A stretch of DNA of 60,000 bases from Adiantum capillus-veneris (taxonomy: Eukaryota; Streptophyta; Polypodiopsida; Polypodiales; Pteridaceae), in NCBI GenBank assembly GCA_014529385.2, contig CM043951.1, positions 113,446,469 to 113,506,468 on the forward strand, read 5' to 3'. The notes below the pieces were generated by a model that worked only from the letters and a program-made list of their open reading frames with translations, searched no databases and was not told the DNA's origin. The position numbers and the translations under genes were made by a program. This document shows positions 22,775-34,404 of this stretch, one piece after another (the first letter of the stretch is position 1; every line of letters begins with the position of its first letter).

Positions 22775-23193
22775 AGCACACTCTCTCTACTTTGATGGAG
22801 CCTACAAGAGAGCTCCGACAAAGCAGCTCTGCAGGCATAGTGGTCTTTGATGACAAAGGGACAAATGTATTTTTTATGGGCCAATTGTTAGATTCACATT
22901 CTAACAATGAAGCTGAGTATGCAGCACTAACCAAGGGTCTACAATGGTGCGTCTTGCAAGGTGTACAATGCCTTAATGTATCTGGGGATGCTCTACTTCT
23001 GGTAAGGCAAGTAAATGGAGTGTGGACATGCAAGAATCCCAGCTTGAGGACTCACTTAAGTGGTGTAAAAACCTTGTTGGGTAAGTTTGAAGAAGTTCAA
23101 ATACACCATATCCCAAGGGCTCAAAACCATGAAGCAGATGCCCTAGCAAGTGAAAGACTGCAGGAAGTGTTGGTTGGGGCTATAAAGCTATAG
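22775..23193 (+). pseudogene. Tat second RNase H (archaeal type)
   Basis: Shows all signatures of the extra RNase H of Tat elements: LYFDGAYKR (first D), SAGIVVFDDKG, HSNNEAEYAALTKGLQWC (E), LNVSGDALLLVRQVNG (D) and IHHIPRAQNHEADALAS (H and D). The active-site residues are all present. A frameshift near 22805-22825 separates YFDGAYKR from SAGIVV. Known work on plant Tat elements places this domain between RNase H 1 and integrase, as here. TAG at 23191-23193 ends the frame but integrase continues in the same register. Confidence 0.88.
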
Positions 23194-24709
23194 CTCCCTC
23201 TATTTCAAGGTAGTGACGCCTTACCTGACATCATCCATTTTTTGGAAATAGGGGAATGCCCATCAGATTTAACAAAGGGACAGAAGAAATGGCTGATGTG
23301 GAAGGCCACAAGGTATCGGCTCATCAATGACGGTTTGCACTCTAAGGGTAAGGATCAAATACTCAGGAAGGTCCCTCTCTCTCATTAAATCACAGGGGTA
23401 ATTGCTAGCTGTCACGATGGGGTTTGTGGTGGTCAATTTTCCCTAGACGTAATAAGTAGGAAAATCTTGCAGGCGGCCTTCATATGGCCTAGCCTCAACC
23501 GTGATGTACACCACTGGTGCAAAACGTGTAAATTGTGTCAAAAGGCCGGCACTAGGTCACTTATGCCTGAACCACAGATACCTATTCTTTCATATGGACC
23601 ATTTGAAAAGTGGGGTATCGATGCCATAGGACCATTACCTAGGGCCAACTTAGGAAAATTCTACATCATCATGGGGGTCGACTACATGACTAGATGGGCA
23701 GAAGCTACAACCACTACTAGAATCACAATGGTAGAGGTAGCTAAGTTTATCTACAAGCACATATGCTGTAGGTTTAGCACACCATTAGAGATCATCTCTG
23801 ATAGAGGGCCAGGTTTCAGAGCAGACTTGGTAGGAGATTTAATGCAGAAACTGGGCATTACAAGGAGGCACTCTTCACCATATTACCCTCAATGTAATGG
23901 CCTAGTTGAAAAGGCGAATCGAATGGTTTCTAAAATTAGAGATCATCTCTGGTAGAGGGCCAGGTTTTAGAGCAGACTTGGTAGGAGAATTAATGCAGAA
24001 ACTGGGCATTACAAGGAGGCACTCTTCACCATATTACCCTCAATGTAATGGCGTAGTTGAAAAGGTGAATGGAATGGTTTCTAAAATTATTACCAAGCAG
24101 GTAAACAATCATCTTGGAGACTGGGATAAGTACCTACTACCAGCTTTGTGGGCCTACAGAACCTCATTCCGTACATCCTTGGGATTCACACCATATCATC
24201 TGGTATTTGGTAAGGAAGCAATCTTGCCCATTTAAGTGCAACTACAAAGTCTTAGAGTAATGGCAAGCCAGCTTCAACAACCCAACATGCATTTGAGAGC
24301 TCACATCATCGACTTGGAGAGACTACAACTAGACAGAGAAAAAGCAATAAATTATTATGCGGCACAAGCAGAACATAGACGGCTTAGCTTTAACCAGCAT
24401 CTTTGGCAAAAAGAATTGAAGAAAGGAATGTTGGTGCTCTGCTATGACAATCGCTTCGACATGCGCAAGGATAAGAAACTCCTACTCCGATGGGAAGGCC
24501 CTTTCATCATCAAGAAAAAGTATGCCAATGGAAGCTACCAGCTTATGGAAGCTGATGGAAAACTTCATAAAACTAGGGTAAATGGTTGGCGGCTCAAACC
24601 TTATTTTCTTCAATTTGACCAGGCTCCACCTATCAACATTCCAAATGAGGATACACCATCAGCCGCCACCTCTGACGACAATGATCAAACAGATGAGCTA
24701 GAGACATGA
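23194..24709 (+). pseudogene. Tat integrase
   Basis: The N-terminal zinc-binding zone (VIASCHDGVCGG, then HHWCKTCKLCQ) precedes the catalytic core with WGIDAIGPLPRA (D), LEIISDRGPGF (D) and PQCNGLVEKAN (E). The C-terminal domain (LKKGMLVLCYDNR, LLLRWEGPFIIKKKYANGSY, VNGWRLKPYF) ends at 24709. It would insert the DNA copy. Breaks: TAA at 23386-23388, a 151-bp duplication at 23785-24086 that repeats the DRG-to-VEK part and shifts frame, and TAA at 24233-24235 in ILPI-stop-VQL. No chromodomain follows. Confidence 0.9.
23785..24086 (+). repeat. 151-bp tandem duplication in integrase
   Basis: The unit starting TTAGAGATCATCTCTG at 23785 recurs at 23936 with few differences (GATAGAGG to GGTAGAGG). 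The length is not a multiple of three, so a second out-of-frame copy of the SDRG...VEK segment is created. The shared word at the junction is ATTAGAGATCATCTC. Confidence 0.93.
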
Positions 24710-24721
24710 ATGCCTCTAGCC

Positions 24722-24737
24722 AAAAGGGGAGGGCTAA
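24722..24737 (+). promoter_or_regulatory. Tat polypurine tract
   Basis: AAAAGGGGAGGGCTAA directly before the TGATAGCC start of the 3' LTR. This primes plus-strand DNA synthesis. Confidence 0.8.
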
Positions 24738-24886
24738 TGATAGCCGATTTTTAGAAAACAAGAAAAAAAAGGAAAAAAAATATTTTTCCTCTACCGGAGC
24801 TTTGGCAAACACTATCGGAAGGCTCGGCAATGCCCGGTCCACCTCATGGCCCTAGCTTGTCCATACTCTCGGTTTCACCTCACCCC

Positions 24887-24925
<39 letters not shown>

Positions 24926-24987
24926 TTACATCCCTAGCGGGCCGCCAGTTTTGTAATATCCCCTCTCTCTCTCTCTCTCTCTTCCAT

Positions 24988-25056
<69 letters not shown>

Positions 25057-25094
25057 AGATATACTCCCTCCCTCCCTCTCTCTCTCGTCCACAT

Positions 25095-25131
<37 letters not shown>

Positions 25132-25309
25132 AGATATACTCCCTCCCTCCCTCTCTCGTCCACATTCCCTTCGGCCTTATATACCCCCCCCCCCCCCCCC
25201 CTCTGTTTCTTCCCCAATCCTGGCGAACCATCTCTTCCCCCCCCTATCTTCACCTAGCCCTAGCTCTAGCTCTCTCTCACCCTCTCTTAGGAGCGGTCCC
25301 AGAGACCTT

Positions 25310-25414
<105 letters not shown>

Positions 25415-25791
25415 AACTCCCACCCCTATCCTCTCCCCCCCCCCCCCCCCCCCCAATCTCACACCCCCTCTCTCTCCACACCCTCTCCCTCTCTCCTTGT
25501 GCTCGGCACTGCAGGCGGCCACCCTTTTGCTCGCACTCTCTCTCTCATGCAACCTGTACAGGCGCCGTTCCCAGCACCGCATCCACACACACACACACTC
25601 ACACCAAATACACACCCACACACACACCACACACACACACGCTGCGCACACACCCTCTCATTCAATACCTCTTCCCCCCCCCCCCCCCCCCCCCCCGCCT
25701 CTGCATCGCTGCAGGTCTGGGAAACAAAAATAAATAAATAAATATTTACATATATTTACACCCCCCTATTCCCACGTCACCACTCGCGCAC

Positions 25792-25829
<38 letters not shown>

Positions 25830-26334
25830 TTATATATACCTACACATATACATACTCACACACTTATACATACATATACACGCACGTGTATATGCACACA
25901 ACACAAGAACAACATAAAAAAGAAAACCCGAATGACATCAATACCATCGACAAAAGGAGGCACCCAGATCACGCGTGACCAACACCAAAACGAGCAAAGG
26001 CGCCAAAGGCATGCCCCGGCCAGCAACGAAAGGGGGTAACTCAAACATCTTGGCTTCTCACAACAATAAACCGACTCCAGCAGTACTAAAACCTCACACC
26101 GATCACTCACTCCATCGACAAAACCCGTGTAAATACCCTAAAACCCCACTTTTCACTAATAACCTAGCCATGGCTAGTCGATTGTAAAAAAAACTCCCCC
26201 CCCAAACCCCACTCTTTGTCTCTCTATCTCTACCTTCTCTCTCTCTATCTCTCTTACTAGAGAGGCATCTAGGCCTTCTACTACAACCAGAGGATATTTG
26301 CAATGACTAGTGGGTAAGGAACACCTATCAAGCC

Positions 26335-26342
26335 TATATAAA
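26335..26342 (+). promoter_or_regulatory. TATA box of Tat 3' LTR
   Basis: Same AGCC-TATATAAA-GAGG context as in the 5' LTR. In this position it could drive read-out transcription into 27236 onward. Confidence 0.55.
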
Positions 26343-27235
26343 GAGGTCTCCGCTTAGCAAAAACCAGTGAACACACAAGACACTGGGGAGAGAACACCGA
26401 AGTGAAGGAGGGGCATACTAGCTCCATGCACTCTACATTGTAAGCATCACTAAGCATGTAGTGCACCCATGCTTGAGAGCTGATGGCATCATGTTTGGTT
26501 TCAAGCTTTGGGCACTTAGCATTGGCAACATCACGATTCTCCCATGATTTACCAAACCACGATCACTCTATGCACGTGAAGTAGTCGCTACTCTTCCACC
26601 AAGCAGCATGAGCACGCTTGGATTGAAGGTATCAACACCACGCCACCTTGACCTCTCTCAGTCTTGTTGTTCTCCCTCAACTAACCTTGCCACTAACTCC
26701 AACATTGCTGTGCACCATATGGCGCTCGTATCTCATGTTGCATCTCAAATGCCAAGATCCAGGTTTGTAGTCGTCAAGACCACCAGTTGTAAGTATCTTC
26801 ATCACCAATAAAAGGGGTGTAATGTTGTCGTGATCTTTGGGGTTCATCCTCTATTCTGAATTCCCATAGTTGCGGGATCTTTCGTCTCTTGTATATCACC
26901 CTACTCGTGCTCCATCATGTGCAATCTCTTCCGCCAGTCCGTGTGCCCTGTTCCAAACCTTTCACATATCTTTCTCATGCACATACTAATGATTTGTGAT
27001 GAGGCATTTCTCTACATGTGAACGGTTGTTACACCACCATTTCGTGTTGACTACCTAGAGAGCATTTAATGTTTGCTACCCTAGGTCATGTATGTTTGCG
27101 TCCTAGCCGCATTTATGCTAGGTGGTGCCCCTTCCTACCCATAGGATTACTCCTACCTCGAGATGATGCTTGGGGATGTTCAGGATATGTGTGGTGTAGA
27201 GGCCACCCCATATGGCATGTCATTTCTGGCCATCA

Positions 27236-28497
27236 GGCTGAGTATAATATACTAGAGGCACCATGGAAGGAAGCACAAGGCCACACCCTCTTTGTGAAGC
27301 AGATGATTGCTAATGGTAGTCTTGGGAAGAGATTCATGTTATATACTAGGTCCCAGGCTGTTGATTCATTGGGTCCACATGTTTGGCGTATGTGTTGCAT
27401 GTGGTGAGCTATTGGACTCCGCAGAGGTTGTTGGAACCTTTATGCTTGAGTGCCGACATTAGTATTACCCCCTTTGCTTCAGTGCTTTGCTACAAAGCAA
27501 GGATCATTGGGCCAAACCTGGTTGTACTATGGTGATCCCTTAGGTGGCAAAGTTCTGGGTCACTGGGCATCATCTTGTGAAGATTAAGTATGTGCATGTT
27601 CTGGAAATCATAATCTTACTTGTACTGAATGTGAGGTTGTTTGTAAGTACATGCCGTCTTTTGCTGTTTTTGCAAAGGAGGAGGATGCTACAACAACTGG
27701 GCCCAATGGAAGAAATGGAGAGGCGGTCAATGATAGAGAGGGTGCCACAAAGTCTGCCACAAGTCATATATGGGAGGAGGATGAGGTTATCAAAGAGATA
27801 GAGGATGTTCTCCATTTAAAGTATGGTATTGTGGAAGGGAAAGAGACTGAGAAGGGCCAACATTGTGATACCATGGGGGACAGTGAAGGAAACAGTGACT
27901 ACGAGGACACAATGATATTAAGGAGAACAAAGACAATGTGGAAGGTAAATTCCCTCAGGAAGTGGAGCTAGATGCTACTGACATGATGTCTGAAGATCAT
28001 ATCACTAGCAAGGATGAGAATATGGAAGGGGAAGATGCAATGAACAAGAAGGGAGTGGAAGAACCTAAAGGGGCAGGGGAAGAGACCAAGCATGGGGTGG
28101 AGGCCAAGGAGGATAAGCGGATGTGAAGAAGGGGTTGGAATCCATGAAGGGGGATCGGGGGGAGGACAAGATGGGGGTCGATGCCAAGGAGGGGAAAGGG
28201 GTGGATGATGCCATAAAAGGGAAAGGGGCACAGGCCAGGAAAGGGGAATATGCAGAAAGGGGAAAGGTAGGCAAAACAAAGAACAGGGATAGGGCCAAGA
28301 ATTTCAAGGAGAAAGTGGCAGCAAAGGATGCAAAAGTGGACATCACCAACGGGGGTGTGGATCCAACGGCTCGTGATGCTATACAGAACCCGACATGTGA
28401 TTCTTCCAATTTGGCGACCCTGTCGAAGATATTTTGTGTGCAAAGAAAGAAGCTCAACCGTGCCCATGACCTGTTGACTCGTGCATGCAAGTTGTAG
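27236..28497 (+). pseudogene. Broken unknown protein: Cys-rich module plus charged tail
   Basis: One frame reads from the LTR edge (AEYNILEAPWKEAQGHTLF, NGSLGKRFMLYTRSQAVDSL) to 27971 with three stops, two of them TGA. It passes LGGKVLGHWASSCED, a stop, then VCACSGNHNLTCTECEVVCK, a zinc-finger-like set of cysteines. After frameshifts near 27935 and 28120 the product is very rich in Lys, Glu, Asp and Gly (EVELDATDMMSEDHITS, KGVDDAIKGKGAQARKG) and ends RKKLNRAHDLLTRACKL. Total about 420 residues. I do not recognise the family; the start is probably lost beyond the Tat insertion. Confidence 0.5.
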
Positions 28498-28597
28498 CCT
28501 TGCTGACATGAAAATGTATTTTGCACAATGCACAATTTTGCCTCTATCTTTTATCTCTTCTTCTCTCTATAATACCGTGGTGTGTTTAGATTGTAAG

Positions 28598-28760
28598 TGT
28601 GTTCCAATGTCACTATTCATTTCCAAACTAAGTATTGCACAATACTGTACCAAATTGGTACTATTGAGTACCATTTTCAAACTAAGTATTGCACAATATA
28701 GTACCAAATTGGTAGTATTGAGTACCAAATTTGGTACTTATTGGTGTTATACCAGTTTTC
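28598..28760. repeat. TTTGGTAC / GTACCAAA cluster
   Basis: Several copies of GTACCAAATTGGTA-like words, partly palindromic, with two near-identical units beginning TTTC(C/A)AAACTAAGTATTGCACAATA about 55 bp apart. It follows the broken charged protein and links it to the motif tracts on both sides of the Tat element. Confidence 0.6.
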
Positions 28761-28877
28761 TTTTTATGATATGATGATTGCACTATCTATTTTCATCCAC
28801 TCATATGGACCGTTGGTATTGTAATGAACTCTTGATGGCTAGATGAGCCACCAACAAACAAAACACTTTCGCCTAAT

Positions 28878-29141
28878 GTGGCTGCTAAACCTGGGTGGCT
28901 AATTGTGCTTGATCTTAATGGGGTGTTATTGACAATCTATTGCAAAATTCCAAAAGTCCTTAGGGTTTTAGACAAGAAGCTCCAACCACGGATTGTCAGA
29001 TTCAATAGCTTGATTATTTGTCTTGTAACTCTAGATGCTGAGGATTTTATACTAACTCTTAAAAAGAAATCCAAGATAACTTTGTGGTCCTGTTGTAGAA
29101 GGAAAAATGTGCTAGATATGTTGAACGCTTGCTTCCCCTAG
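28878..29141 (+). pseudogene. FCP1/NLI-type HAD phosphatase fragment (possible)
   Basis: The 87-codon frame contains GWLIVLDLNGVLL, which resembles the LDLNGLL motif of plant FCP1-domain proteins, and 60 residues later ITLWSCCRRKNVLDMLN, resembling the VGIWSSRTKKNV motif of the same fold. The middle looks scrambled and the conserved RP(F/G)..FL stretch is poor. The fold's first motif D-x-D/N is present as DLN. If right, this is an N-terminal piece of a captured or dead host gene. The match is from memory of the family only. Confidence 0.4.
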
Positions 29142-29916
29142 CATGTGAGGCTGAAGTACTTTGCAGGTAACTCATGTAAGCCTCAAGTGTTTTAGAGGTT
29201 AAGTTACACATACTTCTAACCTCCTCTTTGGCATGGCAAATATACTCTGCCAAGAAAACTGTGAGACCTGGCCTCTAGTGTCTTTTCTTGTGTTGTCTAG
29301 TAGTTTGTCAAATTTGGTGCTATCCAAGACCAAATTTGGTGCTATCTAGGACCAAAATTTCTTCAGAATTTGGCACTATTCACTTCATGCTGGTAGTGAG
29401 CCATGTTCTCTATTAGGTTTTTGAGACCCTACTATGCATCACTTGTATTTAAAATTCTAAAGGTGCAAATGCATAGTTGCAGCTTGGATCCATTGTCTTG
29501 CACCAAATGCTCACAGTGTTGTACATGAACTTATGCAAATAATTCTACAAATTTTGGTACTACTTGTCATCACTTTGGTACTGATTAGCTCCCTTTTTGT
29601 GCTAGTTAGTATTATTTTGGTATTGGTTAGGGGCAAGTTGGTACAGAGCTTGATAGTTAATGTACAACAATCTCAAATATTAAACAGAGGAAGTGAAGAA
29701 TAGCAAGAAAAACAGTAAATCATAAGGATCAAAAGATGTTTTTCCTGTCTAGGAGAAAAAGCATCACTTTCCCACTTAGGGGTTCTAGAATTGTGTTTCA
29801 AGTAACATGGATGCACCATCGCTCTCATCATCATCATATGGCATGCTATTGTATATGTTCTCACATATATCAGTAGATAACTTGAATTGATCAAGAACTC
29901 CTACAAATAGGCTCCA
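29142..29916. other. Spacer with TTTGGT(G/A)CTA motifs
   Basis: No gene is seen. Motifs such as TTTGGTGCTATC and TTTGGTACTACTTG are spread through 29310-29640, as in the rest of the locus. Confidence 0.4.
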
Positions 29917-30614
29917 TCAGGAAACGTATGGCCTTGTGACAAGATGTGAGTAGATCATGATTGGAGATGTTTGATCCAATAGACTATGTGTATCAACTTT
30001 TCCTTTCACTTGGCCATAGTAGAAGCCTTCAACCACCTTCCCGCCTCTAAAAATATTGTTATACCACTTATCCTTCTGTGCTCTCACTCTCTGGTACAAC
30101 ACTTTTGTGCATTGGATAAGGTAGAAGTCCTCTTTAGCCTTGACTTCTTTTACTGCAAAGTTATCCCCAATGGACAACATTCCACATAACATTTCAGGGC
30201 ATCCTTCATACAATGGAAAGAGAGAAACTTGGCTCATTGGCATAGAATTTGAATATCCATCATTTTTGTCATCATCCTCTTTGTTGTCCCTTCCTGTATT
30301 TAGAGACTCTGGTAGTGGTTTGATGGAAACGTATTTCCATTCTTCTATATGCATTCTATTTTTGCATCTTCTTCATAGACAACTCATACATGGATCACAA
30401 AAGCATGAAAGTGTTTGAAAGCATACAATGCATTGGTTGTCCTTTGAATACCCATCAGCACAATGAAAGGAGCGGGAGCCCACAATGCGCTCACAATCCC
30501 ACTAGAGATCGTGTTGCACATCATCCGTGCCAATAAGATAGAAGACTCTTTGTGTATTAGACTTGTGAGACTGTTCTCTTGTGACTGAAAAGTTGCAATA
30601 AAAAAATTGACCAC
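29917..30614 (-). pseudogene. Unknown minus-strand reading frames
   Basis: A 145-codon frame (30354 to 29917) contains GDNFAVKEVKAKEDFYLIQ, TKVLYQRVRAQKDKWYNN and GGKVVEGFYYGQVKGKV, which looks like real protein with a beta-rich, charged character. A second frame just upstream (30614 to 30384, ending FKHFHAFVIHV) is offset and may be part of the same gene. I cannot assign a family. It runs opposite to the frame at 27236-28497, so the locus may hold several captured or dead genes. Confidence 0.35.
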
Positions 30615-31690
30615 ATCAACACGTTATAGGCCAGCCATTTGGTTTCAATTCCTCATGCATCAAGGTTCTCTTGATGACTTCCCCCACCCCATCATGCTCT
30701 CCTTTTCCATGGATGGATGCTAAGAAGTTATGCATTATATCAAGCCTATCATCTGATAGTACCTGGCCACAAAATAGTAAGGTCTAAGGGCTTTGAATTG
30801 TGAAGAAACACCATCTGACCACACTCAATAGTGCTTCAAACAATGTCCATGATGTTTCAACCACTTGTCATGAAGCATGAAACAATGTTGTACAAACAAT
30901 GTATCATATTGTCTATCATCTGATATGTAAAAGTGTAGCATCTTTTAAACACCACGTTATGCATTTCTTACATAAGTGATGTGCACAAGTATTGTGACTT
31001 GAGTAGACCACCAATGCATTGATTGAATCTCATTCTAAAATTTAAAAGAATAATTCTCTTCAAAGTCAATAGCTGATACAACGACATTGCTAGGAAACTT
31101 GAGCAAACAATCCCTTGAATTGTTGGGCTTGCCAATGGAAGACAAAGCTGTGCTTGAAAAATCTTGCGAGGTGGGTTGAAAACAGGCTAAGAAAAGATGC
31201 ACTTTTCATTTGCTACATAATCAAGTCCTTTCTCTTCTTCTCACTCCCACCTGCATCAGTCTATCCGTTCCAACATCCATGAAAACCTTCACATACACCT
31301 CCCTGCTATCCTTTGTATCTCACTCGGACAAAATGTCAACTTTCAAACACCACATTGGGAGCATTCCCCATCAAGAATTTCCAAGGTATTCACTATTTGG
31401 AGTCTTCAGGCTCATGATGGATTCCCGCATACTAGTGATTTGCTAACATACTGCTTGGTTTGCAAAACACTCTCCTGTATCATCACTTCTACAACATATG
31501 GAGCAAGTGCAAAGGTGACCTTTCCCGTGATGCTCAAACCTGTTTTTTCGCATCTAATTAAAAGCCTCTTTGAAATAGAGCATCTTTACATGGGATACAC
31601 AGCAATAAGTATACCTCTCCAACTTCCAAACAAAGTATGGCTTTAATGCCTCAAATCATCTAAGAGACACGACCACTGTAGGGTGAGCCT
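30615..31690 (-). other. Degraded, possibly coding stretch
   Basis: On the minus strand short protein-like runs occur with stops between them, for example SITGKVTFALAPYVVEVMIQ near 31490-31550. No domain can be named. Between 30615 and 31040 I see nothing supportable. Confidence 0.25.
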
Positions 31691-33380
31691 TCTTGAATCT
31701 TTGGTATAGCTCAATATATGGCACCAGAACAAAAAGGGTTAGAAAATTCCAACTTCATACAGATGGTAAAATGCCAAAACTGGTTGTAGACAGTACCAAA
31801 TATGGTTCTATAGAGTACAAAAATGACCTATTGGGTAACAAAAATGATTCATCTCTTTCTTCTTTGATACAATATAGACCAAATACACATCAATAAACAC
31901 TGAAGTGGGTTCTTCTAAGGGCCTTTGGTACTATACAACCATTGCCCCATGAAACAGAATATCATTAAAGAGCTGGACAACACCAAAATTAGTCAAATTT
32001 GAGACTATTCAAAAAACATTTGGTGCTATACAAATTTGAGACTATTCATAAAACATCTTGCACTATAATGGTCGTTTTCCATATTTAGTACTGTCTTTAG
32101 AATTTTGGTATTATGTACAACAAATGGCATGCAAGAGATTACCAAATTGAGTAGTTTACAGGGGCTTGGGTACTATATAAAGACCTTTGGTATAATGTCG
32201 GACAATTCCCATACAACAAAAAGTTAGATTTGGTATTGTCTTTTGCTTTTGACTCATAGTAGAGCTCTATGCAAAAGAGTAACAATATGGGTAATTTGCA
32301 AATGCTTTGATGATAAACAAGAATGCTTTGGTAATATATAGGGAGTAGGTTTGGTAGTGCACAAAAACTCTGGTACTACACAATTATATTTTGGTAAAAT
32401 AGAGTGAGGCTTTGATATTCTATAGATATAAAATTTGCATATTTGGTACTGTCAAGTTAGGATTTTGGTACTATGTACAACCAATGGCATGTAGGAGAGT
32501 ACCAAATTGGGTAGTTTAGAGAGGCTTAGGGACTATACAAAGACCTTTGGTACTATGAAGGACCATTGCCATAAAACAAAATGTCAGATTTGGTACTGTC
32601 CATTTGCTTTTGACTCATAGTAGAACTTCATGCAGAAGAGTACCCTTATGGGTACTTTGCAAATTCTTTGGGGATAAACAAATATGCTTTGGTACTATAC
32701 AGGGAGTGGGTTTGGTACTGCACAAAGACTTTGGTACTACACAATTAGGATTTTAAAAAATAGAGTGAGGCTTTGGTACTCTATAGATATACTATTTCCA
32801 TATTTGGTACTACCATTAGGCTTTTGGTACTATGTACAACCATTGGCATGCAAAAGAGTACCAAATTGGGTAGTTTACAGAGGCTTGGTTACTACACAGA
32901 GACCTCTGGTACTGTGGAAGACCATTGCCATATAACAAAAAGTCAAATTTGGTATTGTTTTCGTACTTTTGACTCATAGTAAAACACTATGCAGAAGAGT
33001 ATTATATGGGTACTTTGAAAATGCTTTGGTGATTATCAAGACTGGTTTGGTACTATTTAGGAGTAGGTTTGGTATTGTAAAGGACTTTGGTACTACACAA
33101 TTAGGCTTTGGTAAAATAGAGAGAGGATTTGGTACTCTATAGATATGCTTTGGTGTCTCTAGGCAAGGAAAAGGTATTATACAAAGGCTTTGGTACTCTA
33201 TAGATAGGCTGTGGAATTACTAGTAAACGACTGAACACCAAATTTGGTACTTCATAGGGGCTTTGGTTCTTTGTAGGACAACTTTGGAACTACATAGGAA
33301 TGCACTGATATTGTATATAACCTTTGTAAGATACTATACATATCCACCAATGCCATATAGCAGACTACCAAATTTAGTAT
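31691..33380 (+). repeat. TTTGGTACT-rich repeat tract
   Basis: Dense TTTGGTACT and related words, largely on the plus strand, with occasional TACCAAATT. It includes three 360-bp tandem units (32084-33165). Frames inside are poor in complexity and have no domain. Confidence 0.7.
32084..33165 (+). repeat. Three tandem units of about 360 bp
   Basis: Units start at about 32084, 32442 and 32803 with TTT(A/G)GTACT. Each carries the same ordered landmarks: ATGTACAACCA, ATGGCATGCAAGAG, ACCAAATTGGGTAGTTTA, AAGACCTTTGGTA, GACTCATAGTAGA, ACTACACAATTAGG and CTCTATAGATAT. Units differ by roughly a tenth of positions by eye. Confidence 0.9.
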
Positions 33381-34099
33381 TGTCTTGACCAAATCAGCCT
33401 TAAGATGTGTTAAAAAAATTACAATTGCTATGGTACCTGAGAGTCATCCAGGAGATGCACAAGATGCACAAGAGTCATCCAGTAGATGCACAAGATGTTT
33501 GACGACACTTTTCCTTCCAGTTCTCTTATCGCATATGTCATTCTTGTTAGGTGAAACTCTGGTCTCTGATGTCCAAAAGGAATGCACCAAATCTCTTGTT
33601 TCATTGGTGATAGTGGTTCCTTAAGGCAATTGTCTCTCACAAGCACTCAATGGCAACACTTCATCCTCATCTTTATTCTCCACTAGAAATTTTTTATTGG
33701 TTTATTGAGGTCTTACCTGTACTATTGTTCAAGATTATTGTCAAAGAGGTTCTCTTCACAAAAAGTTCATTTGCTGAGTGCGGGACCTTCATTTGAGTCA
33801 AAGTGTTGTGCACATCCGATAGAACAATGTCTTCAACATTGATGTTTTTTTTTTTGCAGCTCAAAAAATGTTTGGTGGTCGAAGAGTTGCTTGAATATTG
33901 CTAATGGAATGGAATATTGCTAATGGAAGAGTTCAGACCACCTTTCAGCTCGTCGAAAGAGAGAAGCTGTGGATGACCCCAAGAGTAGTAATCTTCTGCA
34001 ATACTATCCATTGACAAGGAGCAAGTGAGAGAGGGGAGAGAGAGAGGGGGAAAGAGGGAACAATCTGTGAAACCGGGCTTCATTGTGTAACTACAAGGC

Positions 34100-34104
<5 letters not shown>
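33381..34104. other. Spacer without recognisable genes
   Basis: A short direct repeat (GAGTCATCCAG-AGATGCACAAGATG, twice at 33440-33500) and a T-run near 33847-33857 are the only features noticed. Confidence 0.35.

Positions 34105-34181
<77 letters not shown>
34105..34181. repeat. (GA)n microsatellite
   Basis: About 38 GA units. It makes spurious Arg-Glu and Ser-Leu frames. Confidence 0.97.
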
Positions 34182-34184
<3 letters not shown>

Positions 34185-34404
34185 GTCAAAGTGCTGAACC
34201 ATAAGCCCCCTAGTCCCTCCCCCAACCCCCACCTCTTCTCGAGAGTGGCCAATTTCAAAAGATAAAAACGTCTTTAAAAATAAAGAAAAAGAAATATATG
34301 GCCCCTCCCCAATTCCAATTAAAATGTCCTCTCTTTTTACACACATGAACCACCAAGCCTACGTTGTGTCAAGGGCAATCCTTTTTGTCCACTAAACCAT
34401 GTTT

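Noticed and set aside
34080-34346. Frames over the GA run
   Set aside because: Microsatellite artefact.
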